Source: Enterovibrio norvegicus FF-33 (GTDB lineage: Bacteria > Pseudomonadota > Gammaproteobacteria > Enterobacterales > Vibrionaceae). From it: 64,000 nt of DNA. Below, piece by piece: positions 1 through 9,096 of the stretch. The DNA is taken from positions 1,532,185-1,596,184 of the forward strand of contig NZ_AJYD02000038.1 of the NCBI RefSeq assembly GCF_000286835.2. The letters run 5' to 3'. Both the position numbers and the translations under genes were made by a program. Each line of letters starts with the position of its first letter. Within the stretch, counting starts at the first letter, position 1. A model generated the notes under the pieces. The model saw only the letters and a list, made by a program, of their open reading frames with translations, had not been told where the DNA came from and made no database searches.

Positions 1-575
1 TTAACTGACTGATACTCTGATCTGCCCGTCTTAATTTTGTTGCTCGGATCAGTAAGATCCGTTCTTTTTCTACATTTGTATGTAAGTGCACACTAACTAA
101 CGCCATGGTTGTTTCCACACGAAAACAATAAGCTTTAATTGGATATATAACAACAACTTAATAAGCATAGAAAACCATGACTCTTAACTTGTACTGTGTG
201 AAATCTAGTTACAAATGGCGATCTTGAGTCAACTTTTTTACAAAGTTGGATCAATAGTCCCTGTTCAAAGTTAATGACCCTTTTGCCTCAATCGCTCACG
301 AAGATTAAAGTGAGCAGATAACAAGCACCGTCTTTTGTCAGTGAAAAATGCGCACTTCTGTGGAAACCATATGCGTGATTGTATTGAGCTGGTTTGTTAT
401 GGCTGTTTACCCTATTGGAAGAATTAGTCGCCATAGGTTCATCTGTACTACTCGCTTAATTCATGATGAGCTATCTACAATAACAACGTAAATTACGCCA
501 TGTGACACTGTCACTCGTTCAGTGCTCGTGAGTTGTGATACGCTATGCCCTTCTTCTCATAGACGAAATTTCCGC
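1..575. other. Gene-free leader region upstream of the LysR gene
   Basis: No reading frame here looks coding on either strand. The one structured element is an inverted repeat at 230-248 (CAACTTT, 5-nt spacer, AAAGTTG); further TTGA/TCAA arms extend it to about 224-254 with two mismatches. It lies about 325 bases upstream of the LysR start and could be an operator or a weak hairpin. The rest is AT-rich with nothing I can name. Confidence 0.5.
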
Positions 576-1493
576 ATGTTAGATAATCTTCAGCAAATGG
601 TTATCCTCGCTACCGTCGCGCATGAGCAACATTTCACGCGTGCCGCTGAGTTTTTGGGGATATCTAAATCACAAGTCAGCAAGCAGATCCGCTATCTTGA
701 GGAGCGTCTAGGCGTTCAACTTGTGCAACGAAATACGCGTTCGGTCGCGTTAACAGAAGCGGGTAAACAGTACGCCGCGTTTGGCCGACAGATTGTTGAA
801 ACGATGCAAGATGCGGAAGCGATGGTTGCGGGCTATCGAAACGAGATATCAGGCCGCTTGAAGATTGGTATTGCTCAATCATTTGGCAATGCACAGATCA
901 CTCGTTTGCTTTCAACATTTCAAGAAAAGTATCCCGCGCTAGAATTGGAAGTGCATTTATTTGACCACCGCCCAAACTTGGTCGAAGACGGTTTTGATTG
1001 TTGGCTAGCTATTCATGAACATCCACCTGAAGGTATGGTGGCGCGTAAATTAGGGTATTGTCAGTTCAAGATTGTCGCCTCTTCCTCGTATTTGAACACG
1101 CATGGCGAGCCGAAAAATCCTGCTGAACTGAGAGAACACAACTGTATTACGTATCAGAGTGTTCAACGTACTTACGATCAGTGGCTATTTCAAAAAGATG
1201 GAAGCGAACAATCTGTCACCATTCGCGGTACGTATCGGATAAATAACGCACCCGCGGTTTTAGAGGCTGCAAAGTCGGGTGTCGGCATCGCCTATATCGC
1301 AACATATTTGCTGAATGACGAAATCGAATCTGGTCAGTTGAAAGTATTGATGCCTAGTTGGAAGCCGACGCTCAAATTACCCGTTTATGTTGTGTATCCA
1401 AGAAGGGAGTTCTTAGCGCCGAAGGTGAGGCATTTTGTTGATTTTCTTGCGGAGAACATCGACGTGACAAACAATCAACGCTCGTCATTTTAG
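576..1493 (+). CDS. LysR-family transcriptional regulator
   Basis: This protein should be a DNA-binding regulator that responds to a small ligand. The first 60 residues form the LysR winged helix-turn-helix (TRAAEFLGISKSQVSKQIRYLEERLG). The rest matches the periplasmic-binding-protein-like effector domain, and the total of about 305 residues is normal for the family. I start it at the ATG at 576. The frame can be extended to a GTG at 522, but those 18 residues lie ahead of the conserved MLDNLQQM start and are not LysR-like. LysR genes often control a divergent neighbour, but none lies within reach, so the target is unknown. Transcription ends at the hairpin at 1555-1586 shared with the convergent acyltransferase gene. 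Confidence 0.9.
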   Translation: MLDNLQQMVILATVAHEQHFTRAAEFLGISKSQVSKQIRYLEERLGVQLVQRNTRSVALTEAGKQYAAFGRQIVETMQDAEAMVAGYRNEISGRLKIGIAQSFGNAQITRLLSTFQEKYPALELEVHLFDHRPNLVEDGFDCWLAIHEHPPEGMVARKLGYCQFKIVASSSYLNTHGEPKNPAELREHNCITYQSVQRTYDQWLFQKDGSEQSVTIRGTYRINNAPAVLEAAKSGVGIAYIATYLLNDEIESGQLKVLMPSWKPTLKLPVYVVYPRREFLAPKVRHFVDFLAENIDVTNNQRSSF

Positions 1494-1554
1494 TCTTTAA
1501 CAGGCTAAAAGTCAGAGCGCTATGATCGAACAAGATTATACGTGCAGATAAAAC

Positions 1555-1586
1555 AAAAAACGAGTGACAACGTCACTCATTTTTTA
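1555..1586. terminator. Bidirectional Rho-independent terminator
   Basis: GAGTGAC (1562-1568) pairs perfectly with GTCACTC (1572-1578) across a 3-nt loop. An A-run precedes it and a T-run follows. It sits between the convergent LysR and acyltransferase genes and can serve both. Confidence 0.8.
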
Positions 1587-1623
1587 TTCTTTTTCTCGTA
1601 AGTATCTTATATTATTGGTATTT

Positions 1624-2739
1624 TTACTGAGCATCCACTTTCTTGTCTGTTGGCATCGCGTACATGGATGTCACAATCTGCGCCACACCCTCAGGCAAAG
1701 AAGATATCTTACTGTCAAAAAGTGCGCGATCACTGTCAGTTATCGACGAATGATCTTTGCCCGCTGCAATATAATTCGACGGGAACAGATGATAATTTTG
1801 ATAAATCTGACGGTCAATTTCAGCAGCGAGGGCAACCGGTGTTTCGAACTCATTCCCAATAACGTCACCAAACGCAACGTGGATACGACGTTTTTGTCCG
1901 ACGATCCCTTGAACAATGCTTTCAATGTCTTCGAACTCACCTTTCTCATAACCACCATCTTCTTGCTTTCGGTAAAGCTCATTGGCTTTAGCAGCATCAC
2001 AGGGATCGTTTTCATAAGAGATCGTAACAGGGACAATACGCAATGATGCGATGTAATCAGCAAAAGGGATCTTTTCGCGACGCCCTTCTACGTGAAACAT
2101 TTTCAAAATAGCAGGATCAGTTTTGTCGTTTCCATCTTTGGCACGACCTTCTTTTTGTGCAATCCACACTGATTGATTTTCATCGATCGAATGTTTGATA
2201 TAAGCAGACAGTTGTCCCAGAGCCTTCATCATTTCACGTGGCCCTTTGGCCGAACGCTTAACAATAAAACTCTTGTTCAACTTCATCAATTCGGTGGCGC
2301 AAGGCTTTTTCAGCAAATTGTCGCCAATGGCGATTCTTAACGTATCAAAGCCTTGGGTGTGAAGACACCAGTTTACCATTGCCGGATCCATCGCAATATC
2401 ACGGTGGTTTGAGACATACAGATAGCTTTGATTAGGGTCAAGTTTATCTACGCCACTCGTCGTGAATCCTTCCGATGAATTTTTGATCATAGATTGCATG
2501 TAGCTCGATACATTCAATTGAACATCACGAACCGAGTTGATTTTTCGCCATTTAGCGCGAAGGTATAATTTCATGAGCGGTTTTAGTAACCACCCGATAG
2601 TCCCAGACAGTCGGGAGAAACGATATTTGAGGATAGCCGAAATAAATTCGTCATCATTAACCAGGCGCTCAATGGCTGCCGGAACTTCATCATCGCGATA
2701 AGGGCGAATTTCTAAAAACGGATCGTTAGTTTGTGGCAC
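1624..2739 (-). CDS. PlsC-like glycerolipid acyltransferase family protein
   Basis: This is probably an acyltransferase acting on a lysophospholipid or related lipid at the inner face of the membrane. The segment YLYVSNHRDIAMDPA near residue 110 has the NH-x-D acyltransferase look, but the spacing from His to the second Asp is one residue longer than the classical HX4D box, so this is a divergent branch. The later stretch WIAQKEGRAKDG matches the family's FPEG-type substrate-binding block. The length of 371 residues exceeds the roughly 240 of a housekeeping PlsC. The start is a GTG with only a weak upstream ribosome-binding site, so the exact start is uncertain. A 15-bp palindrome lies about 90 bases upstream. 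Confidence 0.7.
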   Translation of the reverse strand: MPQTNDPFLEIRPYRDDEVPAAIERLVNDDEFISAILKYRFSRLSGTIGWLLKPLMKLYLRAKWRKINSVRDVQLNVSSYMQSMIKNSSEGFTTSGVDKLDPNQSYLYVSNHRDIAMDPAMVNWCLHTQGFDTLRIAIGDNLLKKPCATELMKLNKSFIVKRSAKGPREMMKALGQLSAYIKHSIDENQSVWIAQKEGRAKDGNDKTDPAILKMFHVEGRREKIPFADYIASLRIVPVTISYENDPCDAAKANELYRKQEDGGYEKGEFEDIESIVQGIVGQKRRIHVAFGDVIGNEFETPVALAAEIDRQIYQNYHLFPSNYIAAGKDHSSITDSDRALFDSKISSLPEGVAQIVTSMYAMPTDKKVDAQ

Positions 2740-2827
2740 GAGACTCTACTTACTCCGATAAAAACTGCGACATTTTACGCGCTTATAAGAATTCGAACAT
2801 GGTTTTGATCGTCATTCATGACAGGTT

Positions 2828-2842
2828 GGAGGTCATACCTCC
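2828..2842. promoter_or_regulatory. Perfect 15-bp operator-like palindrome, copy 1
   Basis: GGAGGTCATACCTCC is a hyphenated perfect dyad (GGAGGT, 3-nt centre, ACCTCC). It sits in the intergenic region between the leftward acyltransferase gene and the rightward cupin-type regulator. The same 15 bases, plus one more C, recur at 14442-14456 upstream of pntA. The GGT-N3-ACC core resembles operators of GntR/FadR-type repressors, but I cannot name the regulator. Confidence 0.6.
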
Positions 2843-2959
2843 CTCTCTACGAGTCAGATCGTAACAAATTGATTATTTATCGCTCAAGAAGATACTCACA
2901 GCTTGATCTAGTTAACAAAACAAAAGAGTATGTGCGCGTCAGAACGAGAGAAAATCACT

Positions 2960-3628
2960 ATGAAACAAGCTATCGAATTTAATCACTATCGTGCAGACAC
3001 CATGATTATCGGTGCACGCAAGAAACAACACTATGCAAGTTACCTCCATGTACATAAAGGTACGGTATTAATACGCCTTGGTAAGGCCGAATTGCCCGTT
3101 TGCGCTAACCAAGGTTTCTGGCTACCGATTGACTGCCTCAATGCTGTCACCATCATGAAAGGCTCTCAAGTATCAACGCTAAACTTCTCTGTTCGTTCAA
3201 CCGCTTTGCTGTCGAATCAGGCTGGCTTTATTGAAAAATCGCCGTTGATCACTGGCATCATTGAGCAACTGCACGCTCGTCAAGAAAAAGGCAACGAAGA
3301 TTGGGATACACCATACGGTCGACTACTCCGTTGTGCTCGTGACTATTTAGCCACTTTAACACCCCATGATATTACCACGGACTCGTTCCGCCTATCGATG
3401 ACATCGCTAGATGCTTTGGGCAACGGCAAAGCTTTGTCAGAAATCACGGGCAAAGCCTTGGAACACGCACTCGGTTTATCAACAGAAGACATTGCGGTTC
3501 AACTGCGAGTGCGAGAGTGGGTGCGCCTATACAAATCGGGACGCTCAATTAAAAAGATAGCGCTAGCTGTGTCACTGTCTGAAACTGAAGTTGAACAACT
3601 ACTGCATCAAATAGCAGGTATCAGTTAA
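2960..3628 (+). CDS. AraC-like cupin-domain transcriptional regulator
   Basis: The first 100 or so residues (HVHKGTVLIRLGKAELPVCANQGFWLP) look like the cupin ligand-binding half of an AraC-family regulator. The last 60 residues contain one helix-turn-helix-like segment (GRSIKKIALAVSLSETEVEQLLHQI), but the second AraC HTH is not recognisable. At about 222 residues it is shorter than the usual 270-300. I start at the ATG at 2960, which has GAGAG nine bases upstream, rather than the upstream TTG/ATG at 2930. The 3' end overlaps the convergent gene by 8 bases. Its ligand and targets are unknown; a palindrome at 2828 sits in its promoter region. Confidence 0.6.
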   Translation: MKQAIEFNHYRADTMIIGARKKQHYASYLHVHKGTVLIRLGKAELPVCANQGFWLPIDCLNAVTIMKGSQVSTLNFSVRSTALLSNQAGFIEKSPLITGIIEQLHARQEKGNEDWDTPYGRLLRCARDYLATLTPHDITTDSFRLSMTSLDALGNGKALSEITGKALEHALGLSTEDIAVQLRVREWVRLYKSGRSIKKIALAVSLSETEVEQLLHQIAGIS

Positions 3629-4103
3629 ACGGCAGCTGCATTTGAAGTAAAAATTCGGTATCGCTATCCTCATGCCAACGCATATCAAATCGATACCGAG
3701 CATCACTGATTTTCGATTCCGTACTGAAACTAAAGTTCAAACCATGGTTCATAATCCAATCTTCGGTTGAACTCTCTTTAAATGAAAGTCCTTGGTATTC
3801 CTCAGGCTTCCATATACCAAAACCATAGAATGTAGTGCCACTGGAAGTCGTTAGATATTGAGGAACGTCTAAATCATACTTCCAACCATCCCAAATTGAT
3901 GGCAGTGGGATATCTTCCACTGTCCATTCAATCACACTTCTTTCATATGACTGAGAAAAGTGAACGTTATACGCCCCTCCATTCTTCAATGTATCGGCTT
4001 TCGGAGCTTGTTGCTCAAGGTAAGCAGCATGCAAGAGTGACGGTGTCACTAATAGCCCTAAAGCGACACTTATTTGTTTTATTATCTGGGTCACAGTCAA
4101 CAC
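3621..4103 (-). CDS. Exported protein of unknown function
   Basis: I do not recognise this family. The N-terminus has a short basic stretch and a hydrophobic run ending LLTPSLLHA-A-type, consistent with a signal peptide cleaved near residue 27. The remaining 130 or so residues are rich in aromatic residues and beta-prone segments, which suits a small periplasmic or outer-membrane-associated protein. The start is a GTG at 4103; another GTG a few codons in is also possible. It is convergent with, and overlaps by 8 bases, the cupin regulator. Confidence 0.55.
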   Translation of the reverse strand: MLTVTQIIKQISVALGLLVTPSLLHAAYLEQQAPKADTLKNGGAYNVHFSQSYERSVIEWTVEDIPLPSIWDGWKYDLDVPQYLTTSSGTTFYGFGIWKPEEYQGLSFKESSTEDWIMNHGLNFSFSTESKISDARYRFDMRWHEDSDTEFLLQMQLPFN

Positions 4104-4228
4104 ATAATCCTACAAGGTAGTTAATCCAGGAGACAAAAAGAAGGCATCTCCAAATTGGAATGTTTTTATATTTTTTGTTTCGTTGCAAAGACGAAGGCCT
4201 GCGGTTTGTCAGTCTTGACCTCTTCGCT

Positions 4229-4765
4229 TTATTCCATCGCGCTAAAATCAATCTTTGTCATATTCGCTGCCACCGTTGGCGTTGTCAGGTCTGAAATATC
4301 TATATCTTGTTCGAGTCTTTTCCTGATCTCCGTACTTCTCACCGGCACACTTTCAGGGCATGCCAGCACGCTCCAGCGCTTTAGGATATCTTGAGAGCGA
4401 TAGAATTTTGCAAAGCTTAAAAAATTGTCAGGCCCTAGTACGAAGGTGAGATCAGAATTGGGATATTGCTTCTGAATATGGTTCAGCAACGCCCACGTTG
4501 TCACTGCACCTTCTTCACCCAGGCTTTTTTCATCTAAATAAATGTCTAGATTTGAACAACCCGCATCTTCAATGAACCCTTTCACCCATTGGCAACGTTT
4601 GGTGAAATCTGCCATCTTTTTTCCCCAAGCATGTGAATAACTTGGAACAAGCAACACCTTGTCGTAATGCGCTAGTCGTTGCACCACACTTAGATGACCA
4701 AGACTGGGAGGATTGAATGCACTACCAAAAATGGCAATTTTTTGATGTAAGTCCGTATTGACCAT
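4229..4765 (-). CDS. NadD-like nicotinate/nicotinamide-nucleotide adenylyltransferase
   Basis: A nucleotidyltransferase that would adenylate NaMN or NMN in NAD synthesis. The N-terminal IAIFGSAFNPPSLGHL contains the GxFxPxHxGH-type nucleotide-binding block, and VPVRSTEIRKRL near the C-terminus is the second (ISSTxxR-like) motif. At 178 residues it is a little shorter than a typical NadD (about 210), and it lacks any extra domain. Since NadD is usually encoded next to the holA/rsfS genes in gammaproteobacteria, this may be a paralogue. It is divergent from nadE, 265 bases away, which supports an NAD role. Confidence 0.75.
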   Translation of the reverse strand: MVNTDLHQKIAIFGSAFNPPSLGHLSVVQRLAHYDKVLLVPSYSHAWGKKMADFTKRCQWVKGFIEDAGCSNLDIYLDEKSLGEEGAVTTWALLNHIQKQYPNSDLTFVLGPDNFLSFAKFYRSQDILKRWSVLACPESVPVRSTEIRKRLEQDIDISDLTTPTVAANMTKIDFSAME

Positions 4766-5030
4766 TATTAATCGTTTTTTGACAATGAGTTACATATAGA
4801 TACTGAATCAGGCTGTAAGGTTCAATCTATTTCTCACAAAAGCATCACTAAGTGGGCAATAAAGCAACATCGGCATCATACTGCTCAAGCGTGGTCATTC
4901 GGGTAGATCAATCTCATGGCATAAAACGTACTTATTTCAACCAATAGGGCTTTATCTCAATGAATGTTCATGATTTTGGCATCGAGATATTGCAGAATAG
5001 AGTAAAAGAGAAAATGAGGAATCCCGCGAA

Positions 5031-5867
5031 ATGGAACAAGCTATCCGCGCAGAGATGCGAGTACTGCCAACTATCGATGCAGAATTCGAAATACAACGTC
5101 GTGTTAACTTCATTAAGAAACGCTTGGTCGATTCAAGAACCCAATCCTTGGTGCTAGGCATCAGCGGCGGCGTTGATTCTTCAACCTGCGGACGTTTGGC
5201 TCAACTTGCTGTTGAGCAGCTGAATCAAGAAACAGGCACCAATGACTATCAGTTTATTGCCGTGCGTTTACCTTATGGGGTTCAACAAGACGAAGATGAA
5301 GCACAACTTGCGCTGAGTTTCATTCGCCCTACCCATTCTGTTAGCGTTAATATCAAAGACGGTGTTGATGGGATGCATTCAGCCACACTGGCAGCACTCG
5401 AAAATACAGGACTGACGCCAACTAACAACGCAAAAATCGACTTCGTGAAAGGCAATGTTAAGGCACGCGCTCGCATGGTCGCACAGTACGAAATCGCAGG
5501 TATGGTCGGCGGGCTTGTATTGGGAACGGATCATTCGGCAGAAAACATTACAGGCTTCTATACCAAGTTTGGTGATGGAGCCTGCGATCTTGCCCCGCTT
5601 TTTGGTTTGAATAAGCGTCAAGTTCGCCAACTTGCCGCCCAACTGGGTGCACCAGATCTGCTCGTGGTTAAAACACCAACGGCAGATTTGGAAGAACTGG
5701 CGCCTCAGAAAGCCGATGAAGATGCGCTTGAGCTCACCTATGACGAGATTGATGATTTCTTGGAAGGCAAAGACGTGTCAGATCGCGTTAAAGAAAGACT
5801 TGTTCATATCTATACAGTGACTCAACACAAGCGTCAGCCTATCCCTACGATTTACGACGACGAATAA
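5031..5867 (+). CDS. nadE: Ammonia-dependent NAD+ synthetase
   Basis: Last step of NAD synthesis: nicotinate adenine dinucleotide plus ATP and ammonia gives NAD. The P-loop-like ATP-pyrophosphatase motif SGGVDSS is at residues 45-51, and [35 protein letters not shown] is the characteristic NadE block. The protein is 278 residues and has no glutaminase domain, so it uses free ammonia, like E. coli NadE. The ATG at 5031 has GAGGA ten bases upstream. It is monocistronic, with a strong terminator at 5890-5924, and is divergent from a NadD-like gene. Confidence 0.95.
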   Translation: MEQAIRAEMRVLPTIDAEFEIQRRVNFIKKRLVDSRTQSLVLGISGGVDSSTCGRLAQLAVEQLNQETGTNDYQFIAVRLPYGVQQDEDEAQLALSFIRPTHSVSVNIKDGVDGMHSATLAALENTGLTPTNNAKIDFVKGNVKARARMVAQYEIAGMVGGLVLGTDHSAENITGFYTKFGDGACDLAPLFGLNKRQVRQLAAQLGAPDLLVVKTPTADLEELAPQKADEDALELTYDEIDDFLEGKDVSDRVKERLVHIYTVTQHKRQPIPTIYDDE

Positions 5868-5889
5868 TTTCTAATTCGACTTCATAGAT

Positions 5890-5924
5890 AAAAAACGCGC
5901 CTATCTTGGGCGCGTTTTTGTTTC
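5890..5924 (+). terminator. Rho-independent terminator of nadE
   Basis: AAAAACGCGCC (5891-5901) pairs with GGCGCGTTTTT (5909-5919) around a 7-nt loop and is followed by a T-rich tract, 22 bases after the nadE stop. Confidence 0.85.
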
Positions 5925-5964
5925 GGAAAATAAAAACCAAAACAGCATTCGGTATAACGTGTTT

Positions 5965-6489
5965 TTAGTACCGTCCTATTTTGTCTCCAACCTCAATCAA
6001 CATATCTAACTCCCACCAGATCATCTCACACAGTCCATGTCGGTATGTCGCTTTACGAAACTCAGCATGCTCTGATCGATACATTTTGTATTTTTCATGA
6101 TGAAAGAGGCGGCAAGCTTTAACATTGGCAAGCCTATCACACGATTTTACGATAAGTGCAAGACGTGCGGCTTCACTGGATTCATCAAGCTGGATGAGTC
6201 TTTGATGAAGTTGATGCTTTTTACTTTTTCGATCGCCACCCATGGGATCGGTGACATAGCTGACAGACAATCCAATCATGCCGCCAAACTCGACGACGAG
6301 CTCATCAACACTTGTTGTAGTGTCTTCGAGTATATCGTGCAATTGGGCAATGATCATGGCGTTGATACCGAAAGGCTGTGCAAGCCTTTCAACATCATCG
6401 AGGTGGACAGAATAGGGGAATTCACCATAACGCTGCCCTTCATGTCGGGCTCTGGCAAATGTTCTAGCTAGCAGTAAACGATCATTCAA
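5965..6489 (-). CDS. HD-domain phosphohydrolase, small alarmone hydrolase-like
   Basis: The protein is one HD domain with the pattern of the hydrolase half of RelA/SpoT and of metazoan MESH1: PYSVHLDDVERL (first His), LHDILEDT (HD plus ED), and VKSCDRLANVKAC (the later D-RL-N block). (p)ppGpp hydrolysis is therefore the best guess, though other nucleotide substrates are possible. There is no synthetase, TGS or ACT domain, and its 174 residues match stand-alone small alarmone hydrolases. The start is a TTG with AGGT seven bases upstream. It stands alone between two terminators. Confidence 0.7.
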   Translation of the reverse strand: MNDRLLLARTFARARHEGQRYGEFPYSVHLDDVERLAQPFGINAMIIAQLHDILEDTTTSVDELVVEFGGMIGLSVSYVTDPMGGDRKSKKHQLHQRLIQLDESSEAARLALIVKSCDRLANVKACRLFHHEKYKMYRSEHAEFRKATYRHGLCEMIWWELDMLIEVGDKIGRY

Positions 6490-6574
6490 GGCGATACCTA
6501 ATATGTTGCACGTGAACTGTAAATAGCCTTACAAATTCAACGTGATTCAATATATGTATAGATTACCGCTAGAA

Positions 6575-6605
6575 AACAAAAAGAAAAACGGCCAATTATT
6601 GGCCG
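6575..6605 (-). terminator. Rho-independent terminator of yoaH
   Basis: Reading the minus strand, CGGCCAA pairs with TTGGCCG (6589-6605) around a TAA loop and is followed by a run of Ts. It lies just after the yoaH stop. Confidence 0.8.
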
Positions 6606-6613
6606 CTTTCACA

Positions 6614-6766
6614 TTAATCATCTTTTTTTGATGCTTCGCGTTCTCGGATCTCGTTTGCCACAATCATAATGGCTTCTCCGCTGCTCATGCCTTGCGCCAT
6701 CAGTGCATGAATACGATCAGCAGCAACTTGTTGCTCTGCGTGCGTTAATGTAGGCGAAAAGTTCAT
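6614..6766 (-). CDS. yoaH: UPF0181 family protein YoaH
   Basis: A 50-residue protein. The core [21 protein letters not shown] is nearly identical to the E. coli YoaH core, and the flanking THAEQQ...DRI also aligns. The function of the family is not known; it is a small soluble helical protein. The ATG at 6766 has GAGGT six bases upstream, and a clean terminator follows, so this short gene is well supported. Confidence 0.9.
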   Translation of the reverse strand: MNFSPTLTHAEQQVAADRIHALMAQGMSSGEAIMIVANEIREREASKKDD

Positions 6767-6831
6767 ACGCGACCTCAAATTCTTACGATAAGAAGTCGCG
6801 TATTCTACTGCCCAGCGGGGATAATGTCACC

Positions 6832-8001
6832 TTAGAAGGTGAATGCCAACTGTGCAGAGGCACCATAACTGTTCTCATCAATAATCTGAGCAGCTATATC
6901 AAAGTGTACTGTATTGAAAGGCGACAAGCCGAGACCTAACGTCACGGTGCCGTCCAGGGTATCTTCCATGTCTTGAATATACCCAGCTCGTACCTGAGCC
7001 CATCCCCACGCGTTAAATTCCGTCCCTAAGCGAACCAACTGCGTATTGTCTTTTATCTCTGGTCCACTTGGTGCTGAGAAGCGTTTTTGCTCATTCAAAT
7101 CAATATCTAGTGCTAACGTGAATAAATCAGTAACAAATGCCCCACCCACTGTGTAAAGTGGCGCGATCTCATACGTATATTCACGCGTATAGAGTACCGT
7201 CTTAATGTCTTGTGCAATCAGATTTTTTGCTGCAAAGCCAACACGAAATGGCCCTGTTTGCCACGCTGCGCCCAAATCCACATTGAACACGCTTTCTTCT
7301 GTTTGATTGGCATCTGAATCCCAATCATCAGCATCAAAATCATCAATCGAGACTTCGTAGTGATACGTATAATACTTCTGCGATTTCGGGGTGATACCTA
7401 GCGCAATACGTTGGCCAGCAAGTTCGACATTCCCCCCCAACGCTAGCCCAACATCAACCACTGCAAATGCCAACACACGAGCTTTTGACGTTAATGTTGG
7501 CGCTGAGCCTAATCCGACATTTTCAATGGCTGAAATATCAGCATCTTCCACTTCGGGCATGATTATGGCTTCGGTGTAGCCTTTAACATAAAAGTTACCC
7601 GATATGGTCGATGTGGGCACGGCTATCGCACCACCAAATCCGCCACTAACATAAGCCACTTTGTTTTGGAGATTTTCAAGGGCATTGGCCGTTGCCGTGA
7701 CATTGTCAGGGTTTTGAGGATTATTTGAAAAACTATCAAATACACCACTGAAGTCTTCCAAGGCATCGACAAGATCATCAGGATCGCGATACTGAATACC
7801 GATGACCGGAAACAGTACTCCAAATGCGGAATCTGGCTCTAACGCTACCAATGCTGGGTTATGAAAACCAGCAGTGAGGTAGCTTGCTGCTGCTGTGCCT
7901 GCGCCACCCATTGCATCAATACGAGGATCAATACTGTAATTTGCTGCAAGTGAAGGTAAAGAAACCATGGCCAAACTGACTGCGAGTAAGCTTTTCTTCA
8001 T
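6832..8001 (-). CDS. TraF_2-family outer-membrane beta-barrel protein
   Basis: This matches the family annotated in Vibrio as 'conjugal transfer protein TraF' (TraF_2 type), a FadL-like outer-membrane barrel rather than the plasmid thioredoxin TraF. It has a signal peptide (MKKSLLAVSLAMVSLPSLA-A). The mature start YSIDPRIDAMGGAGTAAASYLTAGFHNPALVA is the family signature, and alternating beta strands run to a C-terminal Phe (AQLAFTF). I start at the ATG at 8001, with GGAATTC upstream, rather than nine codons earlier. It is about 210 bases downstream of the DUF2861-vxrBA genes and may belong to the same envelope-stress locus. No conjugation genes are nearby. Confidence 0.8.
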   Translation of the reverse strand: MKKSLLAVSLAMVSLPSLAANYSIDPRIDAMGGAGTAAASYLTAGFHNPALVALEPDSAFGVLFPVIGIQYRDPDDLVDALEDFSGVFDSFSNNPQNPDNVTATANALENLQNKVAYVSGGFGGAIAVPTSTISGNFYVKGYTEAIIMPEVEDADISAIENVGLGSAPTLTSKARVLAFAVVDVGLALGGNVELAGQRIALGITPKSQKYYTYHYEVSIDDFDADDWDSDANQTEESVFNVDLGAAWQTGPFRVGFAAKNLIAQDIKTVLYTREYTYEIAPLYTVGGAFVTDLFTLALDIDLNEQKRFSAPSGPEIKDNTQLVRLGTEFNAWGWAQVRAGYIQDMEDTLDGTVTLGLGLSPFNTVHFDIAAQIIDENSYGASAQLAFTF

Positions 8002-8211
8002 AACATGAATTCCATTTCTGATCATCAAAGGTCAGGAGACTTAAGCACATATCAATGACACGCTGTCTCTCTGTTTGTTTACAATCATGATCTTAGTCGA
8101 CGATAAGTATCAACTTGGAGACACATTTTAAAGGTGTGACATCACTCATGTGTATGAGCGAAATAGGTGCAGAAAATAGTAGGGATATTCGCAAATAGCC
8201 TCAACGACGAC

Positions 8212-9096
8212 TTACTTAACGTCTTTGTTTAATGACAGTTCTTTTAAATCAATATCGGGTAAATCAATTGATCGAGCAATGCGTTGAACATCTTCAAATA
8301 AAATAGCTCCCTGCCAACGCCGTTCTATCAACGCCACTGAAAACCAATACTGTCCATTAGGTACATCTATCACCGGCAACGATGTAGGCAAGTTTTTGTC
8401 TTTATCTTCTGACCAAATGGGGGCATCTTCCACGCCAGTTTGCTGATAAAGATTCATCGAGAGAAATGGACGCGGGCAAGTGCTCTTGAGATCTATCCTT
8501 GGCGCAATACGCCAGCTTCTGCTGTCTTTCCAACTGATCTTTTGAATCGGCTCAGGTTGAGCAATAAGCACCCATGATGACCAAGCCTCTCCTTCTTTAG
8601 AAGTGAGGTCGAGCTTGTAAAGACCCGCAGGAACAGCGCCGGCTACCGCTTCAAACTCCAACTTGAATTGGTTTTCGTTTTCCTCTGTCAGTTCTGAAAG
8701 AATCAACGATTGATTGGGCCATTCCGCAAATGAAAGGCTGGCTATCCCTTGGTTGGAGTTGCCATAAATGGAGAACTGATAGTAAACACGGTTAGGGGTT
8801 TGAACTGTTTCACGACGAATCACCATACTTTCCAGCCAGCTAGGCAAAGATAAGGTGCTCAAACTTCTTCCACAGTCTTCACTGATCGCCAAAGACAGTA
8901 ATTCAGTCAGATGACGATGCTCAGTACTGGTCTTTTCTTGTTGCCATGCTTCCACCATCGCATCAAAACTTTCTGCGGTATTTCCTTCCAACAAGCGTTG
9001 ATGAGCCGATGTCAGCGCATCCGATCCACTAAACCATGCACAGACACCTTTCAGGGGCAGCGCCATCATGACGAAAAGAAATACCGCGCGAACCAT
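8212..9096 (-). CDS. vxrC: DUF2861 family exported protein of the vxr locus
   Basis: An exported protein with a signal peptide (MVRAVFLFVMMALPLKGVCA) and a 270-residue mature domain that I recognise as DUF2861. Two Cys residues (in ISEDCGRSL and KSTCPRPF) could form a periplasmic disulfide. The start codon overlaps the vxrB stop as TAATG, so translation is coupled to the response regulator. In V. cholerae the gene in this position is vxrC, which has been linked to biofilm control; I assign that symbol by position and family and with moderate confidence. A role in sensing or envelope homeostasis is an inference. Confidence 0.7.
   Translation of the reverse strand: MVRAVFLFVMMALPLKGVCAWFSGSDALTSAHQRLLEGNTAESFDAMVEAWQQEKTSTEHRHLTELLSLAISEDCGRSLSTLSLPSWLESMVIRRETVQTPNRVYYQFSIYGNSNQGIASLSFAEWPNQSLILSELTEENENQFKLEFEAVAGAVPAGLYKLDLTSKEGEAWSSWVLIAQPEPIQKISWKDSRSWRIAPRIDLKSTCPRPFLSMNLYQQTGVEDAPIWSEDKDKNLPTSLPVIDVPNGQYWFSVALIERRWQGAILFEDVQRIARSIDLPDIDLKELSLNKDVK

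Noticed and set aside
224-254. Similarity of CAACTTT...AAAGTTG to lambda attB/Gateway recombination sequences
   Set aside because: Only the short palindromic arms agree. The 15-bp lambda core is absent and no vector sequence is near; it is a coincidence.
6832-8001. Annotation of this gene as a conjugation protein
   Set aside because: The TraF_2 family is a FadL-like outer-membrane barrel; there are no other transfer genes in the window.
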